From an uncultured Caldimonas sp. (GTDB lineage Bacteria > Pseudomonadota > Gammaproteobacteria > Burkholderiales > Burkholderiaceae), in the NCBI RefSeq assembly GCF_946480305.1, contig NZ_CAMLJQ010000015.1, positions 32,019-96,018 of the forward strand: 64,000 bases of DNA, given 5' to 3'. Below are positions 44,786 to 54,917 of this stretch, piece by piece. Both the position numbers and the translations under genes were made by a program. Positions within the stretch are counted from its first letter, which is position 1; each line of letters opens with the position of its first letter. Under the pieces are notes generated by a model. That model did no database searches. It was given only the letters and a program-made list of their open reading frames with translations, and was not told the DNA's origin.

Positions 44786-45769
44786 ATGACTTCCCCACTG
44801 CTGCAAGTGAAGAACCTGCGCGTCGAGTTCCCGACGCGCCACGGCACGCTGGTCGCACTCGACGACGTGTCGTTCGACATCGCGGCCGGCGAGATCCTCG
44901 GCGTCGTCGGTGAATCCGGTGCCGGCAAGTCGCTCACCGGCGCGTCCATCATCGGCCTGCTCGAACCCCCGGGCCGCATCGCCAGCGGGCAGATCGTGCT
45001 CGACGGCCAGCGTATCGACAACCTGCCGTACGAAGCCATGCGGCGCGTGCGCGGCCGCAAGATCGGTGCGATCTTCCAGGACCCGTTGACCTCGTTGAAC
45101 CCGCTCTACACCGTGGGCCGGCAACTGATCGAGACGATCCAGACCCATTTGCCGCTCAACCATGCCGAAGCACGGCAGCGTGCGATCCAGCTGCTCAAGG
45201 ACACCGGCATCCCGGCCGCCGAGGCCCGTGTGGACCACTACCCGCACCAGTTCTCGGGCGGCATGCGCCAGCGGGTCGTGATCGCGCTGGCGCTCGCGGC
45301 GGAGCCTCAGCTCATCGTGGCCGACGAGCCCACCACGGCGCTCGACGTGTCCATCCAGGCGCAGATCATTTCGCTGCTCAAGCGGCTGTGCAAGGAGAAG
45401 GGCGCGGCCGTGATGCTGGTGACGCACGACATGGGCGTGATCGCCGAGACCTGCGATCGCGTGGCCGTGATGTACGCCGGCCGCATCGCCGAGATCGGGC
45501 CGGTGCACGACGTGATCCACTCGCCCGCGCATCCGTACACGGTGGGCCTGATGGGCTCGATCCCGTCGATCGAGGACGACCGCGAGCGCCTCGCGCAGAT
45601 CGACGGCTCGATGCCGCGGCTCAATGCCATTCCGCCCGGCTGCGCGTTCAACCCGCGCTGCCCGCGGGTGTTCGATCGCTGCCGCCATGAGCGGCCCGAT
45701 CTGCTCGACGCCGGCCGCACGCGCGCTGCGTGCTGGCTGCATGCCGAACCGATCCGGAGGGCCGCATGA
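44786..45769 (+). CDS. dppD: Dipeptide-type ABC transporter ATP-binding protein DppD
   Basis: A 327-residue ATPase. Walker A GESGAGKS is at 42-49, the signature is FSGGMRQRV and Walker [13 protein letters not shown]. The C-terminal oligo_HPY extension contains [21 protein letters not shown], whose cysteines may bind an iron-sulfur cluster as in other DppD proteins. Its stop overlaps the dppF start (ATGA). Confidence 0.95.
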   Translation: MTSPLLQVKNLRVEFPTRHGTLVALDDVSFDIAAGEILGVVGESGAGKSLTGASIIGLLEPPGRIASGQIVLDGQRIDNLPYEAMRRVRGRKIGAIFQDPLTSLNPLYTVGRQLIETIQTHLPLNHAEARQRAIQLLKDTGIPAAEARVDHYPHQFSGGMRQRVVIALALAAEPQLIVADEPTTALDVSIQAQIISLLKRLCKEKGAAVMLVTHDMGVIAETCDRVAVMYAGRIAEIGPVHDVIHSPAHPYTVGLMGSIPSIEDDRERLAQIDGSMPRLNAIPPGCAFNPRCPRVFDRCRHERPDLLDAGRTRAACWLHAEPIRRAA

Positions 45770-46761
45770 ACGCGCCGCTCGTGCAGGTGAAGGACCTGGC
45801 CAAGACCTTCGACGTGTCCGCCCCCTGGCTCAACCGTGTCGTCGAGCGCAAGCCGCGGCAGTTCGTCCATGCGGTCGACGGCGTCAGCTTCTCGATCGAG
45901 AAGGGCAAGACGCTGGCGCTGGTGGGCGAGTCGGGGTGTGGCAAGAGCACGGTGGCGCGTCTGCTCGTGGGGCTGTACACGCCCAGCCGGGGCGAGGTGA
46001 TGTTCGAGGGGCGACCCACGACGACGGTGCTCGCATCAGGCGAAGGGCGCAGCCTGCGCCGACGCATGCAGATGATCTTCCAGGATCCGTATGCCAGCCT
46101 CAACCCGCGCTGGAAGGTGCTGGACATCATTGCCGAGCCTCTGCGCGAGCATGGCCTGCTGACCGACGCTGCCGCGTTGCGCCAGCGCGTGGGCGAGCTG
46201 CTGCAGTCGGTCGGCCTGTCCGCCGCGGATGTCGAGAAGTTCCCGCATCAGTTCTCCGGCGGTCAGCGGCAGCGCATCTCGATCGCGCGGGCACTTGCCA
46301 CGCAACCCGAGTTCCTCGTCTGCGACGAGCCGACCTCGGCGCTCGATGTGTCGGTGCAGGCCCAGGTGCTCAACATCATGAAGGACCTGCAGCGCGAACG
46401 GGGGCTGACCTATCTGTTCATCTCGCACAACCTCGCCGTGGTGCACCACGTGGCCGACGAGGTGGGCGTGATGTACCTCGGCCGCCTCGCCGAAGTGGCG
46501 CCGAAGCGTGAGCTGTTCGACCGGCCGCTGCACCCGTACACACGCATGCTGCTGGACGCCATCCCGGACATCCACATGACCGGCCGCGCGCGCACGCCGG
46601 TGCAGGGTGAGGTGCCCAACCCGCTGAACCCGCCGAGCGGCTGCGCCTTCCACCCACGCTGCCCGTATGCGAACGAGCGTTGCTCGCGCGAGCGGCCCGC
46701 GCTGCTGGAGCTGCGCGGCGTGAAGGTGGCGTGTCACGCGGTGGAAGAAGGGCGCATCTGA
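45766..46761 (+). CDS. dppF: Dipeptide-type ABC transporter ATP-binding protein DppF
   Basis: A 331-residue ATPase pairing with DppD. Walker A GESGCGKS is at 54-61, the signature FSGGQRQRI and Walker [13 protein letters not shown]. The C-terminal extension again carries [19 protein letters not shown]. It overlaps dppD by four bases and ends the operon, converging on the histidine kinase gene five bases away. Confidence 0.95.
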   Translation: MNAPLVQVKDLAKTFDVSAPWLNRVVERKPRQFVHAVDGVSFSIEKGKTLALVGESGCGKSTVARLLVGLYTPSRGEVMFEGRPTTTVLASGEGRSLRRRMQMIFQDPYASLNPRWKVLDIIAEPLREHGLLTDAAALRQRVGELLQSVGLSAADVEKFPHQFSGGQRQRISIARALATQPEFLVCDEPTSALDVSVQAQVLNIMKDLQRERGLTYLFISHNLAVVHHVADEVGVMYLGRLAEVAPKRELFDRPLHPYTRMLLDAIPDIHMTGRARTPVQGEVPNPLNPPSGCAFHPRCPYANERCSRERPALLELRGVKVACHAVEEGRI

Positions 46762-46766
46762 GAAGC

Positions 46767-48152
46767 TCACTGTTTCAGACCCCTGCGCGGCAGCTTGACG
46801 GTGAAGCGGCAGCCCCGACCGCCCAGCCCGGGGCCGAGCGTGACACAGCCACCGTGAGCCGACGCGGTCTGCCTCACGATCGCGAGGCCCAGCCCGGAGC
46901 CAGGCGCATCGTGCCCCGCGACGCGGTAGAAGCGTTCGAACACCAGTTCGCGCTCGGCCTCCGCGATGCCCGGGCCGTCGTCGGCGACCTGCAGCACCAG
47001 TTCATCGGCAGTGGCTGACAGATCGACGGCCAGTTGCCGCCCGGGCGGCACGTAGCGCAGCGCGTTGTCGAGCAGGTTGTGCAGCATGGTCTGCAGTGCC
47101 GCGGGATTGATGGGCCAGTGCAGGGCGTCGGGGGCGTCGAGCCAGAGGTCGAGGCGGTGCGCCAGGGCCGCGGGCGCCCACTGCGCCAGTTCCTGCCGCA
47201 CGAGCTGAGCGACGTCGATCTCGCCCGACGCTTCGCAGCGGGAAGGGCGATCCGCCTGGGCGAGCTGCAACAACTGCTGCACGAGGTGCGAGGCGCGCGC
47301 GATCGCGCGGTCCAGCCGTTGCTCGGCGTCGCGGCGCTCCTGAGCCTCGGTTGCGAGCGCCAGCACATGGGCCTGCGCCGAGATCACCGCCATCGGCGTG
47401 CGCAGTTCGTGGGCAGCGTCCTGCACGAAGGCGTGCTCCCGTGCCACCTTGGTACGCAGCTTGTCGAGCAGCGCATCGAGCGCCTGGGCCAGCGGCTTCA
47501 GCTCGGCGTGCTTCGGCTCGATGGCGAGCGGGGCAAGGTGGTCGGCACTGCGTTGTGCGATGTGCTGCGAAAACTGTCGCAGCGGCCGCAGCCCGCGCGA
47601 CACCGCGAGCCAGATCGGCAACAGCACGCACGGGAAGGCGATCAGCAGGTAGGACGTGAGTTCGCGCCCGAGCCGGATCAGCATCCACGAGGTGTCGTAT
47701 TCCGGCACGCCGACCCGCAGCGCCCAGCGCGGGGTTTCGCCGGACACGACCCGGTAGGCGGTGCCGCCCAGGGTCTGCACCACGCCCTGCCCGGCGCTGC
47801 CGGCCAGCAAGGCCGGCCCGGCATCGGCCGAAGAGAACAGGATGCGTTGCGTCTCGCGGTCCTGCAATTGCAGCAACAGGCTGCCCGGTGCTTCGGCCGC
47901 CCGGTGCAACTCGTTCACTTGTGCCTCTACCGCTGCCGCGATGGCCTGGGCCTGCTCCGGGCGGTCCACCTGGCGCAGCACCGAGGTCGCGAAGCCCATC
48001 AGATTGCGGGGGCCTTCGTCGCGGTCGCCCAGGATGATCTGCGCGTACTGAAAAACGACGAGCACGGCCCACACCAGCGAGAAGGCGATCAGCAATGCCG
48101 CCACCACTCGGCGGGTCAGCGTGGGTTGCCACCAGCGGCGCAGCAAGCTCAT
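46767..48152 (-). CDS. Two-component sensor histidine kinase (OmpR-partner type)
   Basis: A 461-residue inner-membrane sensor kinase. An N-terminal helix (13-38) and a second helix (about 167-185) frame a 125-residue periplasmic sensor region. The phosphoacceptor is His248 in DAAHELRTPM. The N box NLLDNALRYVPPG, G1 ADDGPGI and G2 GSGLGLAIV are intact. Layout resembles QseC/TctE-type kinases. It overlaps its response regulator by four bases. The signal is unknown. Confidence 0.93.
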   Translation of the reverse strand: MSLLRRWWQPTLTRRVVAALLIAFSLVWAVLVVFQYAQIILGDRDEGPRNLMGFATSVLRQVDRPEQAQAIAAAVEAQVNELHRAAEAPGSLLLQLQDRETQRILFSSADAGPALLAGSAGQGVVQTLGGTAYRVVSGETPRWALRVGVPEYDTSWMLIRLGRELTSYLLIAFPCVLLPIWLAVSRGLRPLRQFSQHIAQRSADHLAPLAIEPKHAELKPLAQALDALLDKLRTKVAREHAFVQDAAHELRTPMAVISAQAHVLALATEAQERRDAEQRLDRAIARASHLVQQLLQLAQADRPSRCEASGEIDVAQLVRQELAQWAPAALAHRLDLWLDAPDALHWPINPAALQTMLHNLLDNALRYVPPGRQLAVDLSATADELVLQVADDGPGIAEAERELVFERFYRVAGHDAPGSGLGLAIVRQTASAHGGCVTLGPGLGGRGCRFTVKLPRRGLKQ

Positions 48153-48820
48153 GACGCACCCTCTCCGGTGGCGAGCATGTAGCCGACGCCGCGCACGGTG
48201 CGGATGCGTTGCGCGCCGATCTTTCGCCGCAGGTTCGAGACGTGGACCTCGATCGCGCCGAAGTCCACCGGATCGCCCAATGGCTCCAGCCTCTGCGACA
48301 GGGCGCCCTTCGGCACCACGGCGCCCGGCTCGCGCGCCAACTCCAGCAACAGGCGGAACTCTCGCGGCGACAGGTCGAGCGGTTCGCCGTCGATGCGCGC
48401 CTGGAATCGGCGCGGCTCGATCTGCAGTGCGCCGAGGGTCCAGGTGTCGCTGGCCTGCTGGGCATAGCGGCGCAACACGGCGCGTACGCGCGAGACCAGT
48501 TCCGCCGTGGCGAAGGGCTTGACGACGAAGTCGTCGGCGCCGCCGTCCAGGCCGGCCAACCGGTCCTCCAGGGCGGAGCGCGCCGTGATCACGATGACCG
48601 GCACCGTGGCGCCCGAGCGTCGCCAGCGGGCCAGCAGGTCCAGGCCGGTGCCGTCGGGCAGCGACAGGTCGAGCAGCACGCAGTCGACGCCGAGGCCGCT
48701 GAACGACACCGGGGCGTCGGACGCCCGGCGCAGCCATTCGCTGCTGAAGCCCTCGGCTTTCAAGGCTTGCTGCAAGGCCCGGCCCAGGTCGAGGTCGTCT
48801 TCGATGAGCAGTAGATGCAT
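48149..48820 (-). CDS. Two-component response regulator, OmpR/PhoB family
   Basis: A 223-residue regulator. The phosphorylation site is Asp51 in VLLDLSLPDG with acidic Glu7/Asp8/Asp9 upstream and Lys near 101 (VVKPF). A winged-helix OmpR domain follows (LDLSPREFRLLLELA ... VEVHVSNLRRKIG-type helix, then RTVRGVGYML). The ATG at 48820 gives the standard MHLLLIEDD start. The gene is the first of the pair; it diverges from the serine hydrolase lipoprotein, a possible target. Confidence 0.94.
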   Translation of the reverse strand: MHLLLIEDDLDLGRALQQALKAEGFSSEWLRRASDAPVSFSGLGVDCVLLDLSLPDGTGLDLLARWRRSGATVPVIVITARSALEDRLAGLDGGADDFVVKPFATAELVSRVRAVLRRYAQQASDTWTLGALQIEPRRFQARIDGEPLDLSPREFRLLLELAREPGAVVPKGALSQRLEPLGDPVDFGAIEVHVSNLRRKIGAQRIRTVRGVGYMLATGEGAS

Positions 48821-48910
48821 GGCCGCCATTCTCGTGGGCGCAACCTTAAGCGTTGCCAAAGCTTGCGTTGCGCAGACTGCGGCCCGTCATCACTCAGGAA
48901 GGACACGAAC

Positions 48911-50737
48911 ATGACAAGCAGTGACGCGTTGGGGCGCCGCGCCGTTCTTCGCGCTGCATGCGGCACGGTGCTCGCCGCGGCGCTGGCGCTCGGCGGATGC
49001 GCAGGCGCGCCCGAGCGGCCGGCCGAACTGGCGCGAGGTGACTACAGCGCCGTGCGCCGCCACATGACCGAACAGGTGCGCCACGAGATGCGCCGGCACG
49101 ATGTGGTGGGCCTCAGCATCGCCTTGGTGGACGACCAGCGCGTGGTCTGGGCCGAAGGGTTCGGCCATGCCGACAAGGAGAAGGGCATCCCGGCCACGGC
49201 CGACACGCTGTACCGCGTCGGCTCGATCTCCAAGCTGTTCACGGTGACGGCGGCGATGCAACTGGCAGAGCAGGGCAAGCTGGACATCGACGCGCCGGTG
49301 ACGCGCGCGCTGCCTCAGTTCTCGATCCGCACGCGCCATGCCGATGCGCCGCCCATCACTCTTAGGCAGTTGATGACCCATCACGCCGGCCTGCCGCGCG
49401 ACGAGGCCAAGGGCATGTGGGCCGCCCGCACGGGGCCGTTCACCGACGTCGTCGACGCCTTGAAGGAGCGTGACCTGGCGTATGCGCCCGGCACCTTGTG
49501 GTCGTATTCGAACGTCGGCATGACCTTGCTCGGGCATGCGGTGCAGAACGCGGCCGGTGTGCCGTTCGCGGAGCACCTGCGTGCTTCGCTGCTCGAGCCG
49601 CTCGCCATGCGGGACTCCAGTTTCGAGCCCGGGCTGTCTGATTCGCCGCAGATGGCGCGCGGCTATCGGGATGGCAAACGTTTCGATGAGCCGCAGTTGC
49701 GCGATCTTCCTGCCGGCGGGCTCAATGCCAGCGTGCGTGACATGAGCCGCTTCGTCGCGATGGTGCTGGCACAGGGCAAGGTGGGCAACCGCCGGTTGCT
49801 GCAGCCCCAGACGGTCGCGCAGATGCTCGCGCCGCAGAACGCCGACGTCGCGTTGGACACCGGTTTTCACGTCGGCCTGGGCTGGATGCTCAGCACGCTG
49901 GGCAGCTCCACGCTGCAGGGCGCCGGCACCGTGGCGCACCATGGCGGCGCCACCGTCGTGTTCCGCGCGCAGACCTATCTGCTGCCCCAGCACAAGCTGG
50001 GTGTGGTCGTGCTGTCGAACAGCAGCAATGCGCAGGGCGTGGTCGACCGCATCGCCAACGAAACACTGGCGCTGGCACTGGAGGCCAAGACGGGTATCCG
50101 GCAGCCGAAGGTCGATCGGCCCGTGCCGGCTGAAGCGAACTGGCCGACGCAGGAGCTGGATGCGCTGGTTGGCGACTACGTCACCGTTGCCGGGCATGTG
50201 CGGGTGCAGCGCCAGGGGCAGCGCCTGAAGGCGGACGTGTTCGGCCGCCGCTTCGAATTGGTGTCGCGCGAGGACCGGCAGCTCGGCCTGCGCTATGCGT
50301 GGCTGGGCCTGGTCCCGATCGACCTCGGCGAACTGGGGGCGGTTGGCTTGTCGCGCCAGCACATCGGCGGGCGCGAACTGCTCGTCGCCCAGATCGGCGG
50401 GCAGAAACTCGTGGCCGGGCAGCGCATCGAGCCCTCGGTCGACATGGGCCGCTGGCGCGAGCGATTGGGCACCTACGAGATCGAGAACCTGGGCGATGAC
50501 CACGCCTTCATCGAGCGCATCCGGCTGGTGCAGGAACGCGGGCACTTGTTGGTGGAGCTGACGTCGGACGAGGCGCCGAAGGAGGTGCGTCGCCAGCCGC
50601 TCAAGGTGCTCTCCGACGACGAGGCGTTGCTGCTCGACCGGCTGGCCGACGCCGGCGAAACGGTGCGCGTGGTGGGGCAGGGCGACGCCGAACGGATCGA
50701 ATACGCGGGCTACCGGCTGCGGCGCGTGGCACGCTAG
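48911..50737 (+). CDS. Serine hydrolase lipoprotein (beta-lactamase/class C-like)
   Basis: A 608-residue protein with a lipoprotein signal: RRAVLRAACGTVLAAALALGGC, with LGGC as lipobox (Cys30). The twin Arg could also suggest Tat export. The active site has SISK (Ser105, Lys108), YSNVG as the Tyr-x-Asn motif and HHGGAT in place of KTG, as in class C-like esterases and D-aminopeptidases. A roughly 200-residue C-terminal domain follows that I do not recognise. Likely a periplasmic peptidase or esterase; true beta-lactamase activity is doubtful. Diverges from a two-component system. Confidence 0.85.
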   Translation: MTSSDALGRRAVLRAACGTVLAAALALGGCAGAPERPAELARGDYSAVRRHMTEQVRHEMRRHDVVGLSIALVDDQRVVWAEGFGHADKEKGIPATADTLYRVGSISKLFTVTAAMQLAEQGKLDIDAPVTRALPQFSIRTRHADAPPITLRQLMTHHAGLPRDEAKGMWAARTGPFTDVVDALKERDLAYAPGTLWSYSNVGMTLLGHAVQNAAGVPFAEHLRASLLEPLAMRDSSFEPGLSDSPQMARGYRDGKRFDEPQLRDLPAGGLNASVRDMSRFVAMVLAQGKVGNRRLLQPQTVAQMLAPQNADVALDTGFHVGLGWMLSTLGSSTLQGAGTVAHHGGATVVFRAQTYLLPQHKLGVVVLSNSSNAQGVVDRIANETLALALEAKTGIRQPKVDRPVPAEANWPTQELDALVGDYVTVAGHVRVQRQGQRLKADVFGRRFELVSREDRQLGLRYAWLGLVPIDLGELGAVGLSRQHIGGRELLVAQIGGQKLVAGQRIEPSVDMGRWRERLGTYEIENLGDDHAFIERIRLVQERGHLLVELTSDEAPKEVRRQPLKVLSDDEALLLDRLADAGETVRVVGQGDAERIEYAGYRLRRVAR

Positions 50738-50742
50738 GGCCG

Positions 50743-51198
50743 TCAGTCCTTGCGATAGGGGTCGTCGAAGCCCAGCGCAAGCATCACCTCGCTCTCGCGG
50801 GCTTCCATCACCTCGGCCTCGTCTTCCGCCTCGTGGTCGTAGCCCTGCGCGTGCAGCGTGCCGTGCACCAGCAGGTGGGCGTAGTGCGCCTCGAGCGTCT
50901 TGCCCTCGTCGCGGGCCTCGCGTTCCACCACCGGTGCGCAAAGGATCAGATCCGCGACGACGACCGGTTCATGCGCGTAGTCGAAGGTCAGCACGTTGGT
51001 GGCGTAGTCCTTCTGGCGATAGTCGCGGTTGAGCGACTGCCCCTCGTCGGCATCGACGATGCGCACGGTGATCTCCGCCGGTGCTTCCAGCGCGGCACGC
51101 ATCCAGCGGATCACCTTGTGACGCGGCAGGTGCGCGCGGTGCCGTGCATCGGCGAACTGCAGCGACAACTGCAGCGTCGGGCGGGCAGCGCGCGTCAT
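50743..51198 (-). CDS. ybeY: Endoribonuclease YbeY
   Basis: A 151-residue zinc-dependent RNase that matures 16S rRNA 3' ends and takes part in ribosome quality control. The signature [11 protein letters not shown] has the three metal ligands His112, His116 and His122. The preceding [10 protein letters not shown] motif is typical. It overlaps the upstream phoH-like gene by four bases, the standard ybeZ-ybeY arrangement. Confidence 0.96.
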   Translation of the reverse strand: MTRAARPTLQLSLQFADARHRAHLPRHKVIRWMRAALEAPAEITVRIVDADEGQSLNRDYRQKDYATNVLTFDYAHEPVVVADLILCAPVVEREARDEGKTLEAHYAHLLVHGTLHAQGYDHEAEDEAEVMEARESEVMLALGFDDPYRKD

Positions 51199-52160
51199 GT
51201 TTCGCTGGACTTCCGGGCTGAGTCGTACGCCTCGACGATGCGCGCCACCAGCGGATGGCGCACGACGTCGGCCGCGGTGAACCGCGTCATCGCGATGCCG
51301 CGCACCTTCTTCAGGATGCGCTCGGCGTCGATCAGGCCGCTCTTCTGGCCCTTGGGCAGGTCGATCTGGCTCACGTCGCCGGTGACCACGGCCTTGCTGC
51401 CGAAGCCGATGCGCGTGAGGAACATCTTCATCTGCTCGGGTGTCGTGTTCTGCGCCTCGTCGAGGATCACGAAGGCGTGGTTCAAGGTGCGGCCGCGCAT
51501 GAAGGCCAGCGGCGCGATCTCGAGCGTGCCTTTCTCGAACGCCTTGGTCACGCGGTCGAAGCCCATCAGGTCGTACAGCGCGTCGTACAGCGGGCGCAGA
51601 TAGGGGTCGACCTTCTGCGTCAGGTCGCCGGGCAGGAAGCCCAGGCGCTCGCCGGCTTCCACGGCGGGGCGGGTCAGGATGATGCGCTGCACCGCGCTGC
51701 GCTCCAGTGCATCGACTGCGCAGGCCACGGCGAGAAAGGTCTTGCCGGTGCCGGCCGGGCCGATGCCGAAGGTGATGTCGTGGCCGAGGATGTTGCGCAG
51801 GTAGCCGTCCTGGTTGGGGGTGCGTCCCTGCAGGTCGGTGCGGCGGGTGCGCAGGACCACCTCGTCGCCTGCCTCGTCGCCCGGCGAGGCGCGCGGTTCA
51901 TCCGCCTGCACGGCCTCGATCAGCGCCAGCTGGAACTCGTCCGCGGGAATCGGCTTGCGTGCCCGGTCGTAGAGCGATTGCAGCAACGCGGCGGCGCGCT
52001 CGGCCGGCTTCTTGTGCCCCTCGATGCGGAACGACTCGTTGCGACGGGTGATGCTGACGTCGAAGGCAGCCTCGATGCTGCGCAGATGTTCGTCCAGCGT
52101 GCCGCAGAGGTGGGCGAGGCGCGTGTTGTCGAGCGGGATGAAGGCGTGGCGAAGAATCAC
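51195..52160 (-). CDS. ybeZ: PhoH-like ATPase (YbeZ)
   Basis: A 321-residue cytoplasmic NTPase partnering YbeY. Walker A GPAGTGKT is at 134-141 and Walker [10 protein letters not shown] follows. The N-terminal KH-like region (about 25-60) and the LPKGQKSGL motif are typical of PhoH proteins. The start is GTG at 52160 ([12 protein letters not shown]), since the usual family N-terminus begins here; the open frame extends upstream without a credible start. Only 68 bases separate it from the divergent histidine kinase gene. Confidence 0.93.
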   Translation of the reverse strand: MILRHAFIPLDNTRLAHLCGTLDEHLRSIEAAFDVSITRRNESFRIEGHKKPAERAAALLQSLYDRARKPIPADEFQLALIEAVQADEPRASPGDEAGDEVVLRTRRTDLQGRTPNQDGYLRNILGHDITFGIGPAGTGKTFLAVACAVDALERSAVQRIILTRPAVEAGERLGFLPGDLTQKVDPYLRPLYDALYDLMGFDRVTKAFEKGTLEIAPLAFMRGRTLNHAFVILDEAQNTTPEQMKMFLTRIGFGSKAVVTGDVSQIDLPKGQKSGLIDAERILKKVRGIAMTRFTAADVVRHPLVARIVEAYDSARKSSET

Positions 52161-52191
52161 GGGTGTTCGCTTTCGGTGGGCAAGCCGTGGA

Positions 52192-52220
52192 TTGTCGCCC
52201 GTGGGCGGCTCCAGCAGAAT
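52192..52220 (+). promoter_or_regulatory. Predicted sigma-70 promoter for the NarL-type sensor kinase gene
   Basis: TTGTCG (52192-52197) and CAGAAT (52215-52220) are separated by exactly 17 bases. The -10 ends eight bases before the ATG at 52229, so transcription would start at or next to the start codon, giving a leaderless message. Confidence 0.5.
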
Positions 52221-52228
52221 CCGCTCCC

Positions 52229-54091
52229 ATGAGTGCCTTGTTGCCGATGCGGGGTTTGCGCCGCAGTGGGTTCTATTTTTGTTTCTTCGCCCTGGGGCTG
52301 GTCTGGCTGCTGATGGCGGGCGGCCAAGCCCGTGCGGCCGAGATCGAGCTGCGTCAGGCCCAGGTGCTGACCTTGCAGCCGTTCGACGGGCCGCCGCGGG
52401 CGGTGCAGCAGGCGGTCGCATTGCCGGACGACTGGGCCGAGAGCCGTCCTGGCTTTGAAGGCATCGTCACCTACGTGGCCGAGTTCACCGCCGTGGCGCC
52501 GCCGGACGACCTGCTGGCGGTCTACATCGAGCGGGCCTGCACGAACGTGGAAGTCCGGCTCAACGGCGAGTTGCTGGCGCGCGACGGCCGCGTGCACCCC
52601 CCCGTCACCCGCAATTGCTACCGCCCGCACCTCGTCGTGCTGCCGTCGACGCTGGTGAAGCCTGGGCCGAACCGGCTGGAGATCAAGGTGGCTGGCCATG
52701 CGCTCGAAAAGGTGGCGGCGCGGCAGCGGGCCGGCGGGCTGTCCGAACTGATCGTTGCGCCGCAGTCGACCCTGCTGCCGCGTTACGAGCAACAACTGTT
52801 CTGGAACGTCACGATGGCGCAGGTGCTGGGCATCACCATCGTGGTGCTGGGCCTGTTCATGCTCGCGCTCGCCTGGGCGCGGCGGACCGAGCCCGCCTAC
52901 CTGTACTTCGGCCTATTGCTCGTCGGTTGGTCGGTCGTCGCGTCACGGTTGTGGGCGAGGCACATCCCGATCGACCACGATCTCGCCGAGATCCTGCTCA
53001 GCTGCTTCTTCGCACTCGTCATCGCCTGCGCGGTGCTGTTCCTGCAGCGCTACGGGGGGCATCGTCATCGCTGGGTGGATCGGGCGATGCTGGCGCAGTG
53101 CGTGCTGGTTCCGCTGAGCATCGTGCTGGCGCCCCAGGGCAGCTTCTTCACGGTGTCCACGGCCTGGTCCACCCTGTACGTGATCGAGGTCGGCTGGGCG
53201 GCGGCCTACTATCTCCGACAGGTGTGGCACGAGCGCCGGCAGGAGTTCTGGGTCATGAGCGGGGCGCTCGTCGTGATGGTGCTGCTCGCCGGGATAGAAA
53301 CGGCCGTGCAGCACGGCTGGGTGGACCTGCCGCGCGTGCATCTGCTGCACTTTGCGATGCCCTTGCTGTTCTTCGCGGTGGGCCTGCGGCTGGTGCAGCA
53401 GTTCGTGCATGCCATCCAGGCCGCCGAGGCGGCGCGGGTGAACCTGGAGCAGCGCATCCTCGAAAAGACGGCCGAGATCGAACGCAGCTATTCGGAACTG
53501 GCCGAAGCGCGCATCGAGCAGGTGGCCGAGGCCGAGCGCAAGCGCATCGCCGGCGACCTGCACGACGACCTGGGGGCCAAGCTGCTCACCATCGTGCACA
53601 CGAGCGGCGACGAGCGCATCTCCACGCTGGCGCGCGAAGCGCTCGAGGAAATGCGCCTGTCGGTACGCGGTCTGACCGGCAAACCGGTGAAGATCGCCGA
53701 TGCGCTGGCCGACTGGCGCGCCGAGGTGGTGTCGCGCCTGGGCCAGGCCGCGGTGCAGGTCGACTGGATGACGGCGCACGAGAACGACGAGCGGCACCTC
53801 TCCGCCCGGGCCTATGTGCAAACCACCCGCATCCTGCGCGAGGCGATCAGCAACATCATCAAGCACAGCGGCGCCAGCGCCTGCACCATCCGGTGCGTGA
53901 TCGACACGACCGACTTCAACCTCGTGATCCAGGACAACGGCCGCGGCATCCCGCTCGAACTCGACGGCAAGCTCGACCGCGGCCATGGCATGGCCAGCAT
54001 GAAGCGCCGTGCCAAGCAACTGGCGGGGCAGTGCCTGGTGGAGTCCGGCCCGGGCTACGGCACCGTGATCCGGCTGACGCTGCCCTTGTAA
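52229..54091 (+). CDS. 7TM sensor histidine kinase, NarX/LuxR-partner type
   Basis: A 620-residue membrane sensor kinase. A signal sequence is followed by a periplasmic 7TMR-DISMED-like beta domain (about 36-190) and a seven-helix 7TMR-DISM membrane block (about 200-400). The dimerisation domain is of HisKA_3 type with His445 in RIAGDLHDDLGAKLL. The ATPase domain contains REAISNIIKHSGA, DNGRGI and GHGMASM. Start ATG 52229 lacks a ribosome binding site. The cognate LuxR-type regulator gene follows 114 bases later. The ligand is unknown. Confidence 0.9.
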   Translation: MSALLPMRGLRRSGFYFCFFALGLVWLLMAGGQARAAEIELRQAQVLTLQPFDGPPRAVQQAVALPDDWAESRPGFEGIVTYVAEFTAVAPPDDLLAVYIERACTNVEVRLNGELLARDGRVHPPVTRNCYRPHLVVLPSTLVKPGPNRLEIKVAGHALEKVAARQRAGGLSELIVAPQSTLLPRYEQQLFWNVTMAQVLGITIVVLGLFMLALAWARRTEPAYLYFGLLLVGWSVVASRLWARHIPIDHDLAEILLSCFFALVIACAVLFLQRYGGHRHRWVDRAMLAQCVLVPLSIVLAPQGSFFTVSTAWSTLYVIEVGWAAAYYLRQVWHERRQEFWVMSGALVVMVLLAGIETAVQHGWVDLPRVHLLHFAMPLLFFAVGLRLVQQFVHAIQAAEAARVNLEQRILEKTAEIERSYSELAEARIEQVAEAERKRIAGDLHDDLGAKLLTIVHTSGDERISTLAREALEEMRLSVRGLTGKPVKIADALADWRAEVVSRLGQAAVQVDWMTAHENDERHLSARAYVQTTRILREAISNIIKHSGASACTIRCVIDTTDFNLVIQDNGRGIPLELDGKLDRGHGMASMKRRAKQLAGQCLVESGPGYGTVIRLTLPL

Positions 54092-54205
54092 TGGTTTGCG
54101 CGGCCCTTCTCCCCCAATGGGACGATGTCTCGACGGCATGCGCCACTGGTACTATCGGCGCTACCTGTTCCGCCCCATGGGAGCGGGCCCCCGCCCGATC
54201 TGACG

Positions 54206-54871
54206 ATGCATATCCTTCTGCTTGAAGACCTTCCCGAGATCCGCCAGTGGTTGAAGACACTGGTGACCCAGGTCTTTCCTGCGGCGCGCGTGTCCGAGAG
54301 TGCCCGCGTGCACGACGCGCTGGAGCAGATCACCGCGCTGCGCTTCGACCTCGCGCTGATCGACCTCGGCCTGCCGGACGGCTCGGGCGTCGAGGTGGTC
54401 GCGGCGCTGCGCGAATCACAGCCAGACGCCCAATCCGTCGTCGTGACCATCCACGACGACGACGACCACCTGTTTCCCGCGCTGCAGGCCGGCGCTTTTG
54501 GCTACCTGCTGAAAGAGCAGGCCAAGGACCAGTTGGCCGAGCAACTGCAGCGCATCACCCAGGGGGAGCCGCCCCTGTCGCCCTCGATCGCGCGCCGGGT
54601 GATCGCGTATTTCGCATCGCAGGCCCGCACGCAGCCGGCCGAAACGCAACCGTTGCTGCCCACCGTGTCGCTGACCGAGCGCGAGAACGAAGTGCTGCTG
54701 CGGGTCGCCAAGGGCTTCACGCTGCCCGAAATCGGTGTGCAGCTCGGCCTGTCGCGCCACACGATCGCTGACTACGTCAAGCAGATCTACCGCAAGCTCA
54801 ATGTTTCGTCGCGAGCCGAGGCGGCGCTCGAGGCACAGCGCCTCGGTTTGTTCCGCAAATCGCCTCGTTGA
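54206..54871 (+). CDS. Two-component response regulator, NarL/FixJ family
   Basis: A 221-residue regulator. The receiver domain has the acidic pair Glu7/Asp8, phosphoacceptor Asp53 (LALIDLGLPDG) and Lys near 108 (YLLKEQ). The C-terminal LuxR-type helix-turn-helix reads LTERENEVLLRVAKGFTLPE through LSRHTIADYVKQIYRKLNV. It follows its kinase on the same strand. The ATG at 54206 gives the standard receiver start. Confidence 0.94.
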   Translation: MHILLLEDLPEIRQWLKTLVTQVFPAARVSESARVHDALEQITALRFDLALIDLGLPDGSGVEVVAALRESQPDAQSVVVTIHDDDDHLFPALQAGAFGYLLKEQAKDQLAEQLQRITQGEPPLSPSIARRVIAYFASQARTQPAETQPLLPTVSLTERENEVLLRVAKGFTLPEIGVQLGLSRHTIADYVKQIYRKLNVSSRAEAALEAQRLGLFRKSPR

Positions 54872-54903
54872 AAGGGCGCGCCGCACGCGGTAGGGCGCAG
54901 CCC
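54872..54903. repeat. Possible degenerate fragment of the dispersed intergenic repeat
   Basis: The stretch AAAGGGCGCGCC ... CGCGGTAGGGCGCAGCCCA resembles the right half of the repeat at 8580-8615 (GAAGGGGGCGCGCG ... CGCGTAGGGGGTGAGCCA). The match is partial and GC-rich, so it may be chance. Confidence 0.3.
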
Positions 54904-54917
54904 ACGATAATCGCCCG

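Noticed and set aside
48911..50737. Calling the serine hydrolase a beta-lactamase resistance gene.
   Set aside because: The KTG-like motif is HHGG and the protein has a large extra domain; esterase or peptidase relatives share these traits.
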